A stretch of 64,000 nt of DNA, taken from NCBI GenBank assembly GCA_024345305.1, contig BRON01000001.1, forward strand, positions 1,426,001 through 1,490,000, in the 5' to 3' direction. How positions within the stretch are numbered: position 1 is the first letter of the stretch; the number at the start of each line of letters is the position of its first letter. The translations under genes were made by a program, and so were the position numbers. Positions 33,201 to 46,400 of this stretch are shown here, one piece after another. Origin of the DNA: Mrakia gelida. Lineage: Eukaryota > Basidiomycota > Tremellomycetes > Cystofilobasidiales > Mrakiaceae. The notes below the pieces were generated by a model. It was given only the letters and a program-made list of their open reading frames with translations. It searched no databases and was not told the DNA's origin.

Positions 33201-35704
33201 AGAACGAGAACGCGTCGGACTCACTCGTCTGACGAGGGAGATCCTTGTAGCCGAGGCTGCCGGAGAACAGGGAAGAGAAGAAAAGAGAGAAGAGGTGGTC
33301 AGCACGGGAGATACTCGAGAAGTCGAGTAAGGGAAGAGGAAAGGGAGGTCGAAAGAAACGAGACGCGTCACCCAAAAGACTCACCCAACCATGTACTTCC
33401 TCGCCTCCTCGATGGGACCGAAATAAACTTGTCGTCCTTCCTGTCAAGTTAAAGAGGACAAGGGTGAGAAACGAGGAGGGAAGATGAGCTCGCGAGGGGA
33501 AATAAAAGACTCACGTCGATGACGAGAACCTTGTCGAACTGCTCGTAGATTCCCTCTCCGGCTTGGTAAAGAGAGACGAAGGTGGTCTGGAGACGATCAA
33601 ACGAATGAGTCGGAGGATGGTGTGAGTACAGGCGAAGGGTTGAACGAGAGAAGCGACGCGAGAAGTTCGACGGACCATCTGGAAGACATCAGTGAGAATC
33701 CTGAGGGATTTGGCGTAATCCAAGGCAGTCGAGGCATCGAGTCCTCGAGTAGAGTTGTCCCAAGAAGCAACGCAAGCTCTGTGAAAGCGAGATAAGGAGG
33801 TCAGCTCGGAGTCCTTCGACGCGAGTGAGGAGAAGAAAGTCAAACGAACCGAGCAGCCATCATCTCGGCGATCGAGACTCGCTTCCTCTCTCCACCAGAA
33901 ACTCCTCGAGTGAACTGATCTCCGACGATGGTGTTCTTGGTGTGCTGTGGCAATGGAGAAGAGTGGAGAGGGAGAGAGAGGTCAGCCAACGACGCGTCGA
34001 GACAACGATATCGAGAAGAATCGCGACGACGAACCTCGATGTTCAGCATCTTGAGAAGCGTCGCTTGGACCTGCTTCCTGAAATCCTTGATCGAGACACC
34101 AGGGAGTCGCTTTCCAGGCGTCTTGCTCGAGAGGGCGAACGAGAGGGTTTGGCCGACGGTGAGGGTGGCGAGATGAACGTCGTCTTCCTCGTTGTAGCAG
34201 ACCTCTCCGGGGAAGTGCTTCCTCATCTCAGCGGCATCGACACCAGCGTATCGAACGTCTCCCTCGACGCTCAAGAAAGACTCCCTCTGGTTGGCGATGT
34301 TCTTGAGGAAAGACGAGCATCCAGAACCACTGCGATTGCGAACACGAAAACGAAGGTCAGCTCGGGTTTTCGCTCGGTCAAACTCTCCCGAGAAACGTTA
34401 CGTACGGTCGGCCAAGGACGAGGCACATCTGACCGGGGAGAAGAAGTCCGTCGAACCTGCATGAAGGGAGGAAGAACGCGCGCCGTCAGCATCGAGGGCT
34501 TAACACACACAGCTCGCTGGACGCGATTCTACGAGAGACTCACCCTTCGAGGATGGTCTTGGGCTTGGGAGCGAAAGGGTGGTATCTGAAGGAAGATGTT
34601 AAATCAGGTAAGCGACGACGGAAGCGAGAGAAAGGTGGGAAGTTGACGCGTCCGAATCGGGACGCGCGAAAGGCGACGAGCTCACCCGAAGGTTCCCAGG
34701 AGAGAGAGGACGGGCATCTGGAGGGCGAAAAAAGTCAGGATGGGTTCGAAGGACTAGAGGCAATGGTGCTGAACAAACCAAGAACTGCTCGATAATTGCG
34801 TCGGGGAAAGTCCTGATGTTGATCTGGAAAAAGAGAAAGGGGGAGCGAGCGAGCATGAGCGAACGGTCCTTCCGAACCGAGGGAGAATGTCACCACGCGG
34901 AGAGCTGAAGAGGGACTGACCTATAGACGGAGGTGAGAATAGACGAAGAAGGAGGAGGAGAGAAGAGGCGGTAAGCATAGAGTTTGAGGAAGACGGCGTG
35001 GGGTGTGGTCGAGAGGCCGGTCGAGAGGTGGAGGCGATCAGACTTGCCTTCATCCCACCGCCTGTTGAGCGAAGGATGTCGAGCCAAGAACGGAAAAGCA
35101 GTCAGTTTTGGGGGTATGGGTATATAGAGAGGAGGAAGAACTTGCCTCCGACGACCTTGAGATCCTGCCAGGTCACTCCAACCTAGCAACGAAAAGAGAG
35201 GCGGGTCAGACCGTCAGCCCTCGGCGTGTTTTCTCTTCCTCCCTTCCTCCTCCTCGCTTCCCTCCTCGCCAGACTCAGACGGCCTGGCGAGAGAGTTGAG
35301 GATGAAGTGAACGTATAGGCAGAAGAGAGATGGACGAGAATGCTCACCTGCTTTGGCTTGAATCCAGCTTCGTCTTGAGAATTCTTCGAATCTCGAAAGA
35401 AGGAGAGGAGGTCAAAGTCGTCCTTCTCCTCTCCTTCCTTCTCGACATCTCGAGAGTGCCCAGTAGCAACTCGATGCAAGCTCGATTGCCTGGTGAGAGT
35501 CCTTCCCAACTCGGCGAAATCCTCCTTCGCTCGAGCGACGTTGACTCCCTCGTTCTTCTTGTCGTCCTGACCATCGGAGGAAGAGTTGGAGGGGGTGAGC
35601 GTAGGGGCGGTGGATGGGGAGATTGAGGGATGGTTTCCCTGAGTGGAAGAAGGCTCGAGAGCTGATCCTTGAGGGACTGAGGAGAAGGAGGTCTTCTCGT
35701 CCAT
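27220..35704 (-). CDS. Full-size PDR/ABCG multidrug transporter
   Basis: Start [20 protein letters not shown] at 35704, stop at 27220 after SRYLRYAKR; about 1,450 residues and more than 25 introns. Order is NBD1-TMD1-NBD2-TMD2, the PDR plan. NBD1 has the PDR-type degenerate Walker [14 protein letters not shown] and an intact signature [16 protein letters not shown]2 has a canonical Walker [20 protein letters not shown], the degenerate signature [15 protein letters not shown], and Walker [22 protein letters not shown]2 is followed by a large Cys-containing loop (TSNCEFCP) before the last helix. Members export drugs, sterols or lipids at the plasma membrane with ATP. The N-terminal region has Ser-rich stretches and [11 protein letters not shown], a likely phosphorylated segment. 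Confidence 0.95.
29763..29785 (-). other. 23-nt micro-exon in PDR NBD2
   Basis: The exon encodes only GLDGQSAF (first codon split) of the Walker B/D-loop region, between introns 29786-29856 and a following GTGCGC intron. The second PDR gene lacks the downstream intron at this place. Confidence 0.65.
29786..29856 (-). other. Intron shared in sequence with the second PDR gene
   Basis: This 71-nt intron sits in the TSG|LDGQS codon region. It aligns across its whole length to the intron at 63548-63617; see the corresponding finding. Confidence 0.8.
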
Positions 35705-37964
35705 CTTGCTGGACTCTTGTTGTCGAGGAAGGGGTGGGTGGGTGGTGGGTGGAGGGAGAATCGAACGAGGAGGGAGAGGCTTGGAGGAGATGAAGCGAGC
35801 TCGTTGGGCGCCGAAAGCAATCGAGCTTTGTCAGTCGAGATGGAGCTCCGACTGCGTCACTGCAGCTTGCAAGTTTTCTTTCTATAGACAGTCCATCCTA
35901 CTGGCAGAGCACTAATGCATGAAGCTGCTCATTTTGATTCAAGGGCGAGGGAGAAAAGAGCGAGCAAAACCAGGCACGCAGAAGTCCTGCGAGAGCTGAA
36001 CGAACGCGTAAAAACTGACTAACGAGAGGCAGTGCGCTCTGGATTGGTTAGCGAGCCGGCTCCGTAACGGTTGCCAAGGTGTATTTCGAGCCCTCGAGTC
36101 AGACGGAATCGCTGGCAACGGGGATTCGAGGGAAAGAAGGAGCGAAAGAGTCACCTTCGGATCCGCTCGTCGGTGATTTCCTTCCCTTCATCTGCTCCCT
36201 CTGTCTGGTGCCTTGCAGCGAGATAATGAGGCGACGTAAGCCTACGACCTTGCTCGAGAAGCTGGTACCTTTGCCCGAGTCCACTCGAGGAACCTGGGGA
36301 CATCTCAGTCAAGCGAAAAAGTAACCGGTTACGTCGCGAGGACCTCTCCCTTTCCCACTGGTTCGCTGGTGCGCTGATCCCATAAGATCTCGAAGAGAGC
36401 GACAAACCTGACTAAACGGAAACAAAGGATAACCGAATAGAGCTGGAATGGTCGAGAGGGAACGAGAAAGACGACTGAAGCTTCTCGGGCGACGCGTCTT
36501 TTTCGATCCTTCTCTTCTCCACCGTTCCTCTTGAGCCAGACCAACTCCACTCCACATCTTCGATATTAGGCAAGTGCTTTACTGGTCTTCCAGACACCCT
36601 CTTCTTTTGCTCGCCTCTCCAAAACTTCGGGTCGACACCACTCTTCTCGACGCGCCTTCTTTCGGGCTCGTCGACGTCTTGGTCCGAGCACAAGACATCA
36701 CCTTTCTTCTCCAACTCGACTGAGGGGAGAGACCTACTGGTGTGGATTTGTGTGAGTCGGAAGACTGACGCTTCGAGAGCGATCTTGTGAGTCGCGAGGA
36801 AAAGCAAAACATGCGTTGCGAGCTCGACGAGAAGAGCGAGGTTTTAGAATGTAGAGACGGAGCTCCCCTGCAGCAGCTGAATTCCATCAAGTCAAGCATT
36901 GAGTCGGGTTTTGATCACGTACTCAGAATCTCGCGGCTCTGGGAGCAAAAGGGAAAGGAGCCAGCAAGGCCAGCGAGGGCAACTCGATTTTGACGACGCG
37001 TCCCTCGTCTAGCTCCAGCTCCGACGAGATTCGGCAGATGGAACGAGTCGGGGTATAGATGTTAGGAGAAAGAATGTCACTCTTTTCTCTCCCTATCTCT
37101 CTCGTCCGTCAACCGTTGAAGAAGCGGCAGTGAGTCGATTTCGCGAGGCGAAAGATCGGAAGACGGGCTCTAAACGAAGAGAGAAAAGCGTCTCGGATCT
37201 TCAGAAGAAAAGCGTCTCGGATCTTCTGAAACAGTCAGTGAGACATAAGGATGTGTATCGAGTCCTCTGAGCACTCAAAGCGCATGCTCTAGTCAAGGGA
37301 AAGGGAGGGCGAAGGACGCGTCGCGTTGCTTCCTCAAGCCTCAGCTATCTCCCCTTCCAGGCTCCGTCTCGAGGTCAATCCTTCTCGAGATTTGAGCGCC
37401 AGCTCTGGAACGTGCAGTTCGTCGTCTTTGCTGCAAAGTTTCTTGGTTTTCGTCGCCTGCAGACGAGGAAGGGGAGGGCGGAGAAGGCAAGTTCAGGGGT
37501 CATATCGCTCCAACCAAACCTGCCGAGAAGCGTCCGAAGGGGCTTTTCGCATCTCACCCACAACGTCGACCTCCTACTTTCCGCTCTCCCTTCAACTTGG
37601 AAGCTCTCTCAGTCTACCAGCAGCCCTCTCTACAGAGCTAGAACCAATCGGACCATCCCCGCCTTGGAGGACTTCGAAGTCGAGGAGAATTGAGGTCTCT
37701 TCCAATCGAGTGACCCTCCTTCCTCAAGACCGCCATCATCCTTCAAAAGCTCACGAGCAGACAGTCCGTTTAGAGGTCTCTCAGCACATCCATCTTCGTG
37801 AGTGCTAGCGTTGCTGGTTGTTTGGAAAGAGCCAAAGAAGAGGCACCCTCGTCACCTCGAGCTCACCGATCCTCCTTTTGGCCCTTCTCTCAACTCTACC
37901 AGCTCTCCCTCCCCCGTCCGCCTTCATCACGCTCTCCCAGACCTCCCTCCTCTCTCCGCTCAGC
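35705..37964. other. Gene-poor 2.26-kb divergent region between PDR pump and ZIP transporter
   Basis: The longest stretch without a supported gene. It lies between two outward-facing starts, so both promoters are here. It holds three GACGCGTC palindromes (36491, 36995, 37315) and a short direct repeat (37182-37226). Short ORFs on both strands have no recognisable domain or closing splice structure. An unannotated small gene or non-coding RNA cannot be excluded. Confidence 0.5.
37182..37226. repeat. Direct repeat, 21-bp unit at 24-bp spacing
   Basis: The word agaaaagcgtctcggatctt, extended by one c, occurs at 37182-37202 and again at 37206-37226. Two copies only. Confidence 0.85.
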
Positions 37965-40166
37965 ATGGAATCAGAACCTACATCGGATGTGCCAGAGTGA
38001 GTGCAGTTTTTCCCTGCCCTTCGTCTTGAGGAAGAAGTTCCTCCTTTGTTCCGAGAACGGACCAGTCGACAGTTCGAGGTTGACCTTCTCCCTCCTTCGC
38101 CTCCTTGTTTCGTTCTCTTCTTCGCAGAGACTGCCTCCCTACCAGCAACGAGAACACTCACCTCAAGCTTCGAGTCGCTGGTATCTTCATCATCCTTGCC
38201 ACGAGTCTCATCGGTGCGTCCCTCGTTCCTCGTCCTCGGACTCGATAGAAATGGCGAGCTCACTCCGACCTTCCCTTCCCTCTCTTCCTTTCCTCTCACC
38301 TTTTCTCCCCCAGGCACCCTCTTCCCCATCTTTGCAAAAAGGTCGAAACATGTCCACGTCCCCAAGAACGTCTTCGAATTCGCCAAATTCTTCGGTTCAG
38401 GTCAGTGTCGCTCGGGATGTCTCTTGCTTGTCGTGCTTGTTCTGGTCTCGTCCAGCTCACTCGTTCTCCCTCCTCCTTCCCTCCTTCGTCAGGTATCATC
38501 ATCGCGACCGCCTTCATACATCTCATGGCTCCTGCCTTTGAGACACTGGGGTCTGAGTGTTTAAAAGGCGCTTGGGGAGACTATGTGAGCTCGCTCCTTT
38601 CCTCTTCTCTCCCTCCCTTGGCCCTTTGCGCGTCTGAACTCTCCTCTGCTATCTCTCCTCAGCCCTGGGCTCCAGCGATCGCTATGATCTCCATTTTCCT
38701 TCTCTTCTTTGTCGAGTTCTTCTCTTTCCGGTTCGTCGGTCTATCTCTCTATCTCGCTTCTCCCTCTTCTGCGCCGACGGGAGCTCGCGTTGACCTTTCC
38801 TCGTCGCTCTCGTCCAGCTGGGGAACCTCGAAGCTCGAAGCAGCTGGCTTCTCAGGTGCCTACGACCAGCACGGTCACAACCACGAGGGAAACCACGCTG
38901 GCCACGGGCCTGAGCCAGCTCATATCCACATCGTCCCAGTTCCTTCGACTTCTCAACCCTCCTCCTCAACCCGAGACCCCGAACACCACCACCACCTCAC
39001 CCACTCTCACTCCCACACCCACCCCACAACCCACTCCCACCCACCCTTCCAGTTCCCTCCCCAGTCGAACGACATCATCGAGGTCGCTGAACTTCCAGTG
39101 GAATCAAGCTCGCTCGGAGAGCTGGACGTGAAGAAGGAGCAGCTCTCGAGTCCGAGTGAATCGACGACGACGACGATCAGCGGAGAGGACGACGGAGACG
39201 CCGAGTGGGGAGTAGGGAAGGGAGACTGGATGAAGGGAGATGCCATCTCGCAGATTCTCGTGAGCAACAGCGAACAACCTAGGGTGGGGACAAAGAAACG
39301 AGCTGAAGACGACGGACTCGTTTCCGGACGAACTTTGAGCTGACCGACGCGTTCTCCTCCTCCTTCGTCCAGGGTATCGCCATTTTGGAGTTTGGAGTCG
39401 TGTTCCATTCGTTCTTCATTGGACTCACTCTGGCCACAGATCCTCAGTTGTTCGTAATTCGCAGCTCTCTCTTGACTCGCGTCTCTCTCGAAACTGACCT
39501 CCCACTCCCTCGTTTTCCAGTGTGATCCTCTTCATCGTCATCGTCTTCCATCAAACCTTCGAAGGACTGGGTCTGGGATCTCGTCTCGCCTTCCTCCCTC
39601 TACCAAGATCCTTCAACTGGGTTCCTGTGACCGCTGGAACTGCCTGTACGTCCAACTCGAAAGCTACCGAGTCTTCTCGAAATCGAGACGCGTCGAGCTG
39701 ACCCTTTCCTCTCGCTTTCCTTCCTCTCTTTCGTTTTCCGCAGACGCCTTCGTCACCCCGATAGGCATGGCCATCGGCCTCGGTGTTCGACACTCCTACC
39801 AGGGCAACTCGGTGACCGCTCTCGTCACCTCAGGAGTGCTCGACTCGATCTCAGCTGGTTCGTTCTCCCTCCCTCGCCCTCTTCGACGACCCCTCTCACC
39901 TCGCTGACTTCTTCTCTCTCGTTCTCAGGTATCCTCCTCTGGACAGGTCTCGTCGAACTCCTCGCACACGAGTTCCTCTTTTCGGAGGAGATGCAAAAAG
40001 CCTCCAATGGCAAAGTTTTCTACGCGATGTTCGTACTCGTCCTCCCTCTCCTCCTCTCGTCCCTCCTCTTTCTTTCTTCCTCTAACCTCTTCCCCCCCTC
40101 TCGTCTCCCAGGACGTGCATGTGCTTTGGCGCTGGAATCATGGCCCTTCTCGGTCGATGGGCTTAG
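37965..40166 (+). CDS. ZIP-family zinc transporter (Zrt1/2-like)
   Basis: Start MESEPTSDVPEDCLPTSNENT at 37965; the last exon uses a GTTCGT donor near 40028 and ends FGAGIMALLGRWA at 40166. Helices: AGIFIILATSLIGTLFPIFA, FFGSGIIIATAFIHLMAPAF, APAIAMISIFLLFFVEFFSF. A long cytosolic loop follows, very rich in His (QHGHNHEGNHAGHG; HHHHLTHSHSHTHPTTHSH) and then acidic Ser-rich sequence. The conserved amphipathic helices FGVVFHSFFIGLTL and FHQTFEGLGLGSR carry the metal-binding His/Glu of the family. The family brings zinc into the cytosol across the plasma membrane. The His-rich loop usually senses or buffers zinc and supports ubiquitin-driven turnover. Confidence 0.93.
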
Positions 40167-40680
40167 TCCAGCTCGACCTTTTTTATTCGTCTTCTTTCTC
40201 ACGAGTCGTCGATTTCCTACTTCTAGATGCTCGCGCTTTCCTTTGCTCCGCTACGATCTCATTACGCTATCTTCTGCTTCATCTCTTCACTTCGGACTCT
40301 TTGCATACCATAGCTACCTCACTGTATCACCCACACTTCACTCTGCGCTTTTTCCTGGGCTCGTTTGCGAGAAGAGGGCAGCGAGCGAGTCGAGGCGTCG
40401 CGACTCGATTCTCGGTCTCGTTCTTCCCAGCTTTTCTCCTCCCTGCCCCCTCCTTCCCCAGTGCAGAAAGTCATCTCCCTCGAAAGCTGTCTCTCTCCGC
40501 CAGGTACAGACTCGAGAAGCAAGAAAAAATGCTCCTTGAAAGTGACGCTCTTTCCGTTACGCAGCCCAGCCCTCCTCCTCCCACAAGAAATTCAATCCAA
40601 CCTCCGAAGCTCAACTCCTCCAAAACCACCACTCCCTTCCCCTCCCCCCCTCCCCTTCTCTTCTTCTAGCTTCGGAAACT
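40167..40680. other. Spacer between ZIP transporter and NMD3
   Basis: Tandem plus-strand spacer of 514 bases. It is strongly C/T-rich, most of all in the last 130 bases before the NMD3 start, the usual promoter/leader composition here. No discrete motif was recognised. Confidence 0.45.
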
Positions 40681-43285
40681 ATGGATTACGTACCTACGGT
40701 CGTGCCCCATTACGTGCTGTGTGCGGATTGTGGTGAGTGTGGATATATAGAGAGGCAGGAAGAGGAGCTCAACGAAGGAAGGAAGGATGACTGAAGCTGA
40801 CCTTTGACCTTGCGCTCCTGACGCTCCTTCTCCACCTCAGGAACTCCTATCGAGCCCAATTCTGGTTAGCAACTTCTTCTGCTTCCTGAGATCCATACGA
40901 CCAGCTGCTGATGGCACGCTTGATCTTTCTCTATTCCTCGCTCAGCCAACCTCTGTATCGCCTGTCTCCGGAACACGTTAGTCCTCCCGCCCTCCACCAC
41001 CTTCCCTTGAGCTCGCTCTCTTAGGTCTCATGCACTCTGCTTACCTCTTCTCACGTCTCTCTTTGTCTGTGCAGGGTCGACATCACTGAGGGAATCCCCA
41101 AACAGTCCTCGATCAACTTCTGTCGAAACTGCTCTCGTTACCTCTCCCCTCCTCAATCCTGGGTCTCGTGTGAGCTCGAGAGTAGAGAGCTGCTGAGTAT
41201 CTGTCTGCGGAAACTGAGGGTGAGTCCCTCATCCATCGACGGGAAAAGAAACGGGAGAGAGTCGTGGCGAAGGGAGCGAGAACGAGCGAACGGCGTCGAA
41301 GAGGTGGAGGAGGGGAGGAAAGAGAGAGCTCGAAGCTGACTGTTCTCGTTTTCTTTGCCTTCTTTCTTCTTTCGCTCGTTCGATGGTTCGGACTGTATAG
41401 GGATTAGCAAAAGTGCGATTGATCGACGCTTCGTTCGTATGGACGGAACCTCATTCCAAGCGTATCAGGGTCAAGCTGTCGATCCAGAAGGAGGTCGGTT
41501 GAGCTTCGCACCTTTCCTCCTCAGCCCAAATTCGCTTCCTCCCTTCCTCTCCTTCCCTTTCTCTCGCTGACCAACCCACCCGCCCACCCACCACTGCTCT
41601 TTCCCAGGTCTTCACCTCGACGATCCTCCAGCAGATCTTCGAGGTCGAGTACATCGTCTCCCACGGACAGTGCCCGGACTGCACTCGACTCGCCGCGAAG
41701 AACATGTGGAAGGCTTCCGTTCAGGTTCGACAGAAGGTCAACCACAAGAGGACGTTCTTGTTCTTGGAACAGCTGATCTTGAGGCATAACGCTCACAAGG
41801 ATACCGTACGTTCAGCTCATCCCATGTCGTCGAGGGTCGGGAGAGCGACGAGAGCAGAGAACGAACGAGCTGACCTCTTCGTTTCCTTTCCGTTTCGCTC
41901 CCTCTTCAGGTCTCGATCAAGGAAGCCAAGGACGGACTCGATTTCTTCTACGTTCAGCGAAGTCACGCTATCAAGATGTGCGAGTTCTTGGCTGCCGTTA
42001 CTCCCGTCAGGTTCGTTCTTCCTCTCTCCCTCTCGTTCTCTCTTCGCGTCGCGTTTCGGTCGCTGACCTCGGTTTCGTTTGCTCTCACAGGACCAAGGGA
42101 TCGGAACAGCTTCTCTCTACGGATACCCACTCTGGAACCTCGTCGTACAAGTTCACCTACTCGGTTGAGATCGCTCCCATCTGTAAGGACGACCTGGTCT
42201 GCATCCCCATCAAGCAGGCTCGAGCTCTTTCCAACATCAAGTGAGTTCGCGCGCTGCTCTCGTTCTCCTTCCCTTGCTTCACGTTCTCGAGCATGAGCAG
42301 GTCGCTGACTCGCTTCTTTCGTCGCGTTCTTCTCAGCCCCCTCACCATCTGCACCCGAATCTCCAACTCCCTTCAGCTCATCGACCCCACCACCCTCCAC
42401 TCCGTCGACCTCCCCTCCACCGTCTACTGGCGAGACCCCTTCCCCACCCTCGCTGCCGCCTCAGACCTCATCGAGTTCCTCATCCTCGACGTCGAACCCA
42501 CCGGTCCCACTCGAGGAAAGTACGTCCTCGCCGACGCCCAAGTCACCTTCGCCAACTCGACGACCCAGCACGAAGTCTCGGACGAAGGAGGACGAGACTC
42601 CATCTTCCACACCCGAACCCATCTCGGAGCGATCCTCCAACCGGGAGACACCGTCCTCGGATACCTCCTCTCCCGAGCCAACTTCAACAACGACGCGTTC
42701 GAGACGCTCGAACCCTCTCGGATCCCGGACGTGATCCTCGTCAAGAAGACGTACCCCAACAGGAGGAAGAAGAACAGAACTAGGAACTGGAAACTCAAGT
42801 CGATCGCTATCGAGGCTGAGGACGTCCCCTCGACTGGAGCGGACAAGGTTCAAGGACGAGGAGCGTTCGGAAGGAGAGGAGGATTGGATCAGCAGAAGGT
42901 CGAGAAGGACTACGAGATGTTCCTTCGAGAGCTCGAGGAGGATCCGGAACTCAGAGGATCGATCAACCTCTACAAGGCTGCGACGGCGGCTGCGGTTGCT
43001 CCCACTGGAGGGGATGTGTCGATGTCGAGTGGAGCTTGGGGGACGAACACCAGTGGGGGTGCGAAGGGGAGGAGGGGAGGGAAGAAGGCGTTCGCGATGG
43101 AGGTGGAGGACGATGGGATGGGTGAGGAGACCGGAGCGACGGCGACGATTGAGGAGACGGACGATGAGGACGATGAGGACTTCCCCGATATCGAGTTGGA
43201 CGAGCTGCTGGATGGGTTCAACGATATGGCCGTGAAGGACGAGGCGCCGGCTGGGGAGGACGTGGATGAGGACGATGTGGAGTAG
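40681..43285 (+). CDS. NMD3: Nmd3, 60S ribosomal subunit export adaptor
   Basis: Start MDYVPTVVPHYVLCADCG at 40681, stop at 43285. Zinc-type Cys pairs are clear: LCADCGTPIEPN, LCIACL, CRNCSRYL and, later, GQCPDCTRL. After the intron near 41220 comes the family motif SFVWTEPHSKRIRVKLSIQKE. Further conserved stretches are RLAAKNMWKASVQVRQKV, KRTFLFLEQLILRHNAH, GLDFFYVQRSHAIKMCEFL and PVRTKGSEQLLSTDTHS. The C-terminus has the basic TYPNRRKKNRTRNWKLK and ends acidic with DIELDELLDGFNDMAV, a leucine-rich nuclear export signal-like segment. Nmd3 binds the 60S subunit in the nucleus and recruits the exportin Crm1. Tandem with VPS16, 208 bases apart. Confidence 0.95.
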
Positions 43286-43493
43286 ATTGGCTAGCTTTTT
43301 TTGAGTATTTTTTTCTTGTAGGGACGACTATGTTGGTTTCTTGAGCTCGTATCGAATCTGAAAACCTGCTCTCGTTGTCGAGTATGAGGCCGTCGCGGAA
43401 ACCCTCGCGACTCCTCGTCTTCGTCCGAAATCGACCTCGACCTCTTGTCGCTCTCAACGCTCAACAACTTTTCTCCAGCTCCTTTATTCGGAT

Positions 43494-46400
43494 ATGAACC
43501 CCCTCTCGGATGCTGCTACAGAGTGAGTCATCGCTATCTTCCATCCAGTTCTGGAAGAACGAAGGCTGGAATCGAATCCAGCGAAGCTCAAACTGACCTC
43601 GCTCTTCCCTGCCTCCCCTTCCTTCAGCTGGCAAACGCTCGACACGACCTTCTACCGGAACCTGTCTCTGTACGAGTTACCGTGGACTGTCAAGAATCTC
43701 GATCATCACTTCGTAGCAGTAGATAAGAACGGAGGATCTATAGGTGAAAGCGTCTCTCTCGCTCTCGTTCGCTCGAAGAAGGGCTCGAGCTGACCTCGTC
43801 CTTCCCCCATCTCTTTCCCTTCCCTTGTATACAGCTCTCCTCCGAAACCCCTCTATCCCAACGCCTTACACCTCCTCCACCTCCTCCTCCTCTTCCCCAA
43901 CGATCTTTATCTACACCTCCTCCGGCTTACCTATCGTTCAAATCCCCATCTCCCAAGCCTCGTCTTCCTCCGCCTCTTCTTCCACAGCGTTCAACTCCCC
44001 TCTCATCTTCGCCTACCTCCCTTCAACCTCCCACTTACTCCTCCTCGCAGACGACGGGTCCTACAGACTGTATGCGCCCAACTCAGCTAGCTACGAGACC
44101 TTCCAGATCGGAGGACAGGTGGCGGCGGAGGGGATCGAGGAAGGGAAGTGCTACGAGGGAGGCATGATCGTGAGGACGAATGGAGGGGGGTGGTGGGATG
44201 TTCCCATAGAGACAGGAACGAGTGGAGGCGGTAGTAGAACTCCAAGGAAGCTGGCCGAGCTCGTATGGCCCGAAGGGATGGCAGGGACGGAGAAGAAGAT
44301 CTCAACCTGGATGGTGATGGATCCATCGAAGACTCAAACGCGGATGGTGATGGTCGTGCTCAGCGTAGGAGGGACGTTGTTGACTCTCGATGAGGGGGAG
44401 TGTATAGATCAGGTCAGTAGTACGCGCTCGCTCTCGCTCATGCATACACCCACCCGTTTTTTTTCTTCGCGAAACTCACCTTCGTCTCGTCCGTTTCGCC
44501 TTTCGCAGCGCCTCTCCAAAGGTCCTTTCCTCTCCCTTCACCCATCTCCCTCAGGGCGGCTCCTCGCTCTCCTCATCCCCAACACCTCCACAGGCCCCTC
44601 CCTCTGGGTCGTCTCCTCCGACTTCCAAACCAACCACGCGACCATCCCGTACGCTTCCCTCCTGGGCTACGACTCGGCGGAGGAGGCGAGGAGGGAGTGG
44701 AAGGGGAAGAAGACGCCTGATCGAGTTGAGTGGTGTGGGAACGATGCGTTGGGAGTGGCGTGGAGTGGGAGGACAGCAGAGGAGAGTAGTGTGGTCATTT
44801 GTGGGCCTGGAGGGCAGAGTTTGAGGTGAGTTTCGTTCGAGAGTGCGCGAGAGAACGAAGGGAGGCGCGTCTCGAGCTGACTTGCGTTCCTTTCGCTCGT
44901 TCGTTTCGCAGATATCCTCAATCGAGTGCCGTGGAGCTCGTCTCGGAAGTAGATGGTCTGAGAATCATCTCCTCTCGAACCTGTTCCTTCGTTCAGAAAG
45001 TCCCTTGTGCGTCGTCCTCTCTTTCTCTTTCTCCTCCACTCCTCTCTTCCTCCCCACTCACACCCACCCCTCTTCTTCCCCGTTTCACCAGCCCCCCTCC
45101 TCTCCCTCCTCCTCCCCGGATCCTCCCATCCCTCTTCCCTCCTCCTCTACGCGTACACCCTCTTCCTCGCCTCCTCCCCGAAATCCTCCTCCCTCCTCCA
45201 AACCCTCCGTCCAGACCTCTCCCTCGCCGTGCTCGGCTGCCTCGAGGCGGCGTCGGAACTCTGGGAACCAGAACAGCAGAAGTTCCTCTTGAAAGCGGCT
45301 GTGTATGGGAGGGCTTTCTTGGAAGGGGAGGGGGATTCGGGGGTGGTGGAGAGAGGGAAGGGGTTGAAGGTGGTGAATTGTTTGAGAGGGTGGGAGGTTG
45401 GGATGGGGATTAGTTGGGAGGAGTGAGTGAACCGTTTCTCTCTCCCTCTTTCGGATGTGTCGCTTGTGGACGAGATGAGTGAAGCTATGGTGTGCTGCTT
45501 CGAGGAGGAGGAGCGCTCGTTCTCGCCGAAACCAACCGAGACGCGTCGAGCTCACCCCCCTCCCTTCGTTCGCACAGATACACCCGCCTCCCGCCCACCC
45601 ACCTCCTCACCCTCCTCACCTCCCGAAACCTCCACCTCCTCTCCCTCCGAATCGCAACCCATCTCTCCCTCGACCCCGACCCTATCCTCGAGCACTGGGC
45701 GTGTGCGAAGATCGCCAAAGCGGCAGGGAGGGAGGACGCCGACGTGTGTAGAGAGATCGTGGGGAAGCTGAGTGGTGGGAAAAGAGGAGAGGGGAGAGGG
45801 AGGTATGCTGGGATTGCGAGGAAGGCGTGGGGTGTGGGGAGGAGAGGGTTGGCTACGCTGGTGAGTCGAGTCGACGAGAGGGATGGGAGACGGACGAGAG
45901 GAGAGAGGGAGACGCTGACTCGATTTTCGTTGGCGTGTTGGCAGCTTCTCGACCACGAACCAAGACTCGCCGATCAGGTTCCTTTGCTGTTGAGCATGAA
46001 GGAGGATCGACTCGCTCTCGACAAGGCGATTGCGAGTGGGGATACCGATCTCGGTGCGTTGTTCGCGTCTCGTTTTCTGACGTCTTGTGGCAGCGTCTCG
46101 AACTCGTCTCGCTGACTCCTTACCCCTTTCTTTCTCCCTTCTCTTCGCAGTCTACCACGTCCTCCTCCACCTCAAAGCTCACCTCGCCCTGGGAGACTTC
46201 TTCCGAATCGTCGACGATCGTCCCAAAGCCGCCGCTCTGCTCGAGATCTACGCGAAGGAGCAGGATCGGGAGATGCTCAAGGACTTCTACTACCAGGATG
46301 ATCGGAGGGAGGAGAGTGCGAGGCTGATGTTGGATGAGGCGGATAAGGCGAAGGTGAGTTCAGACGACCGAAGGAGGAGCGGAGGAGGGAGGTCGCGTTG

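Noticed and set aside
35860..35945. tRNA-like words (ggcagagcac... gattcaag)
   Set aside because: The arms do not pair into a cloverleaf and the B-box consensus is absent.
36412..36807. Possible minus-strand gene in the gene-poor region
   Set aside because: No domain, no closing splice structure, biased composition, and several overlapping ORFs of equal quality.
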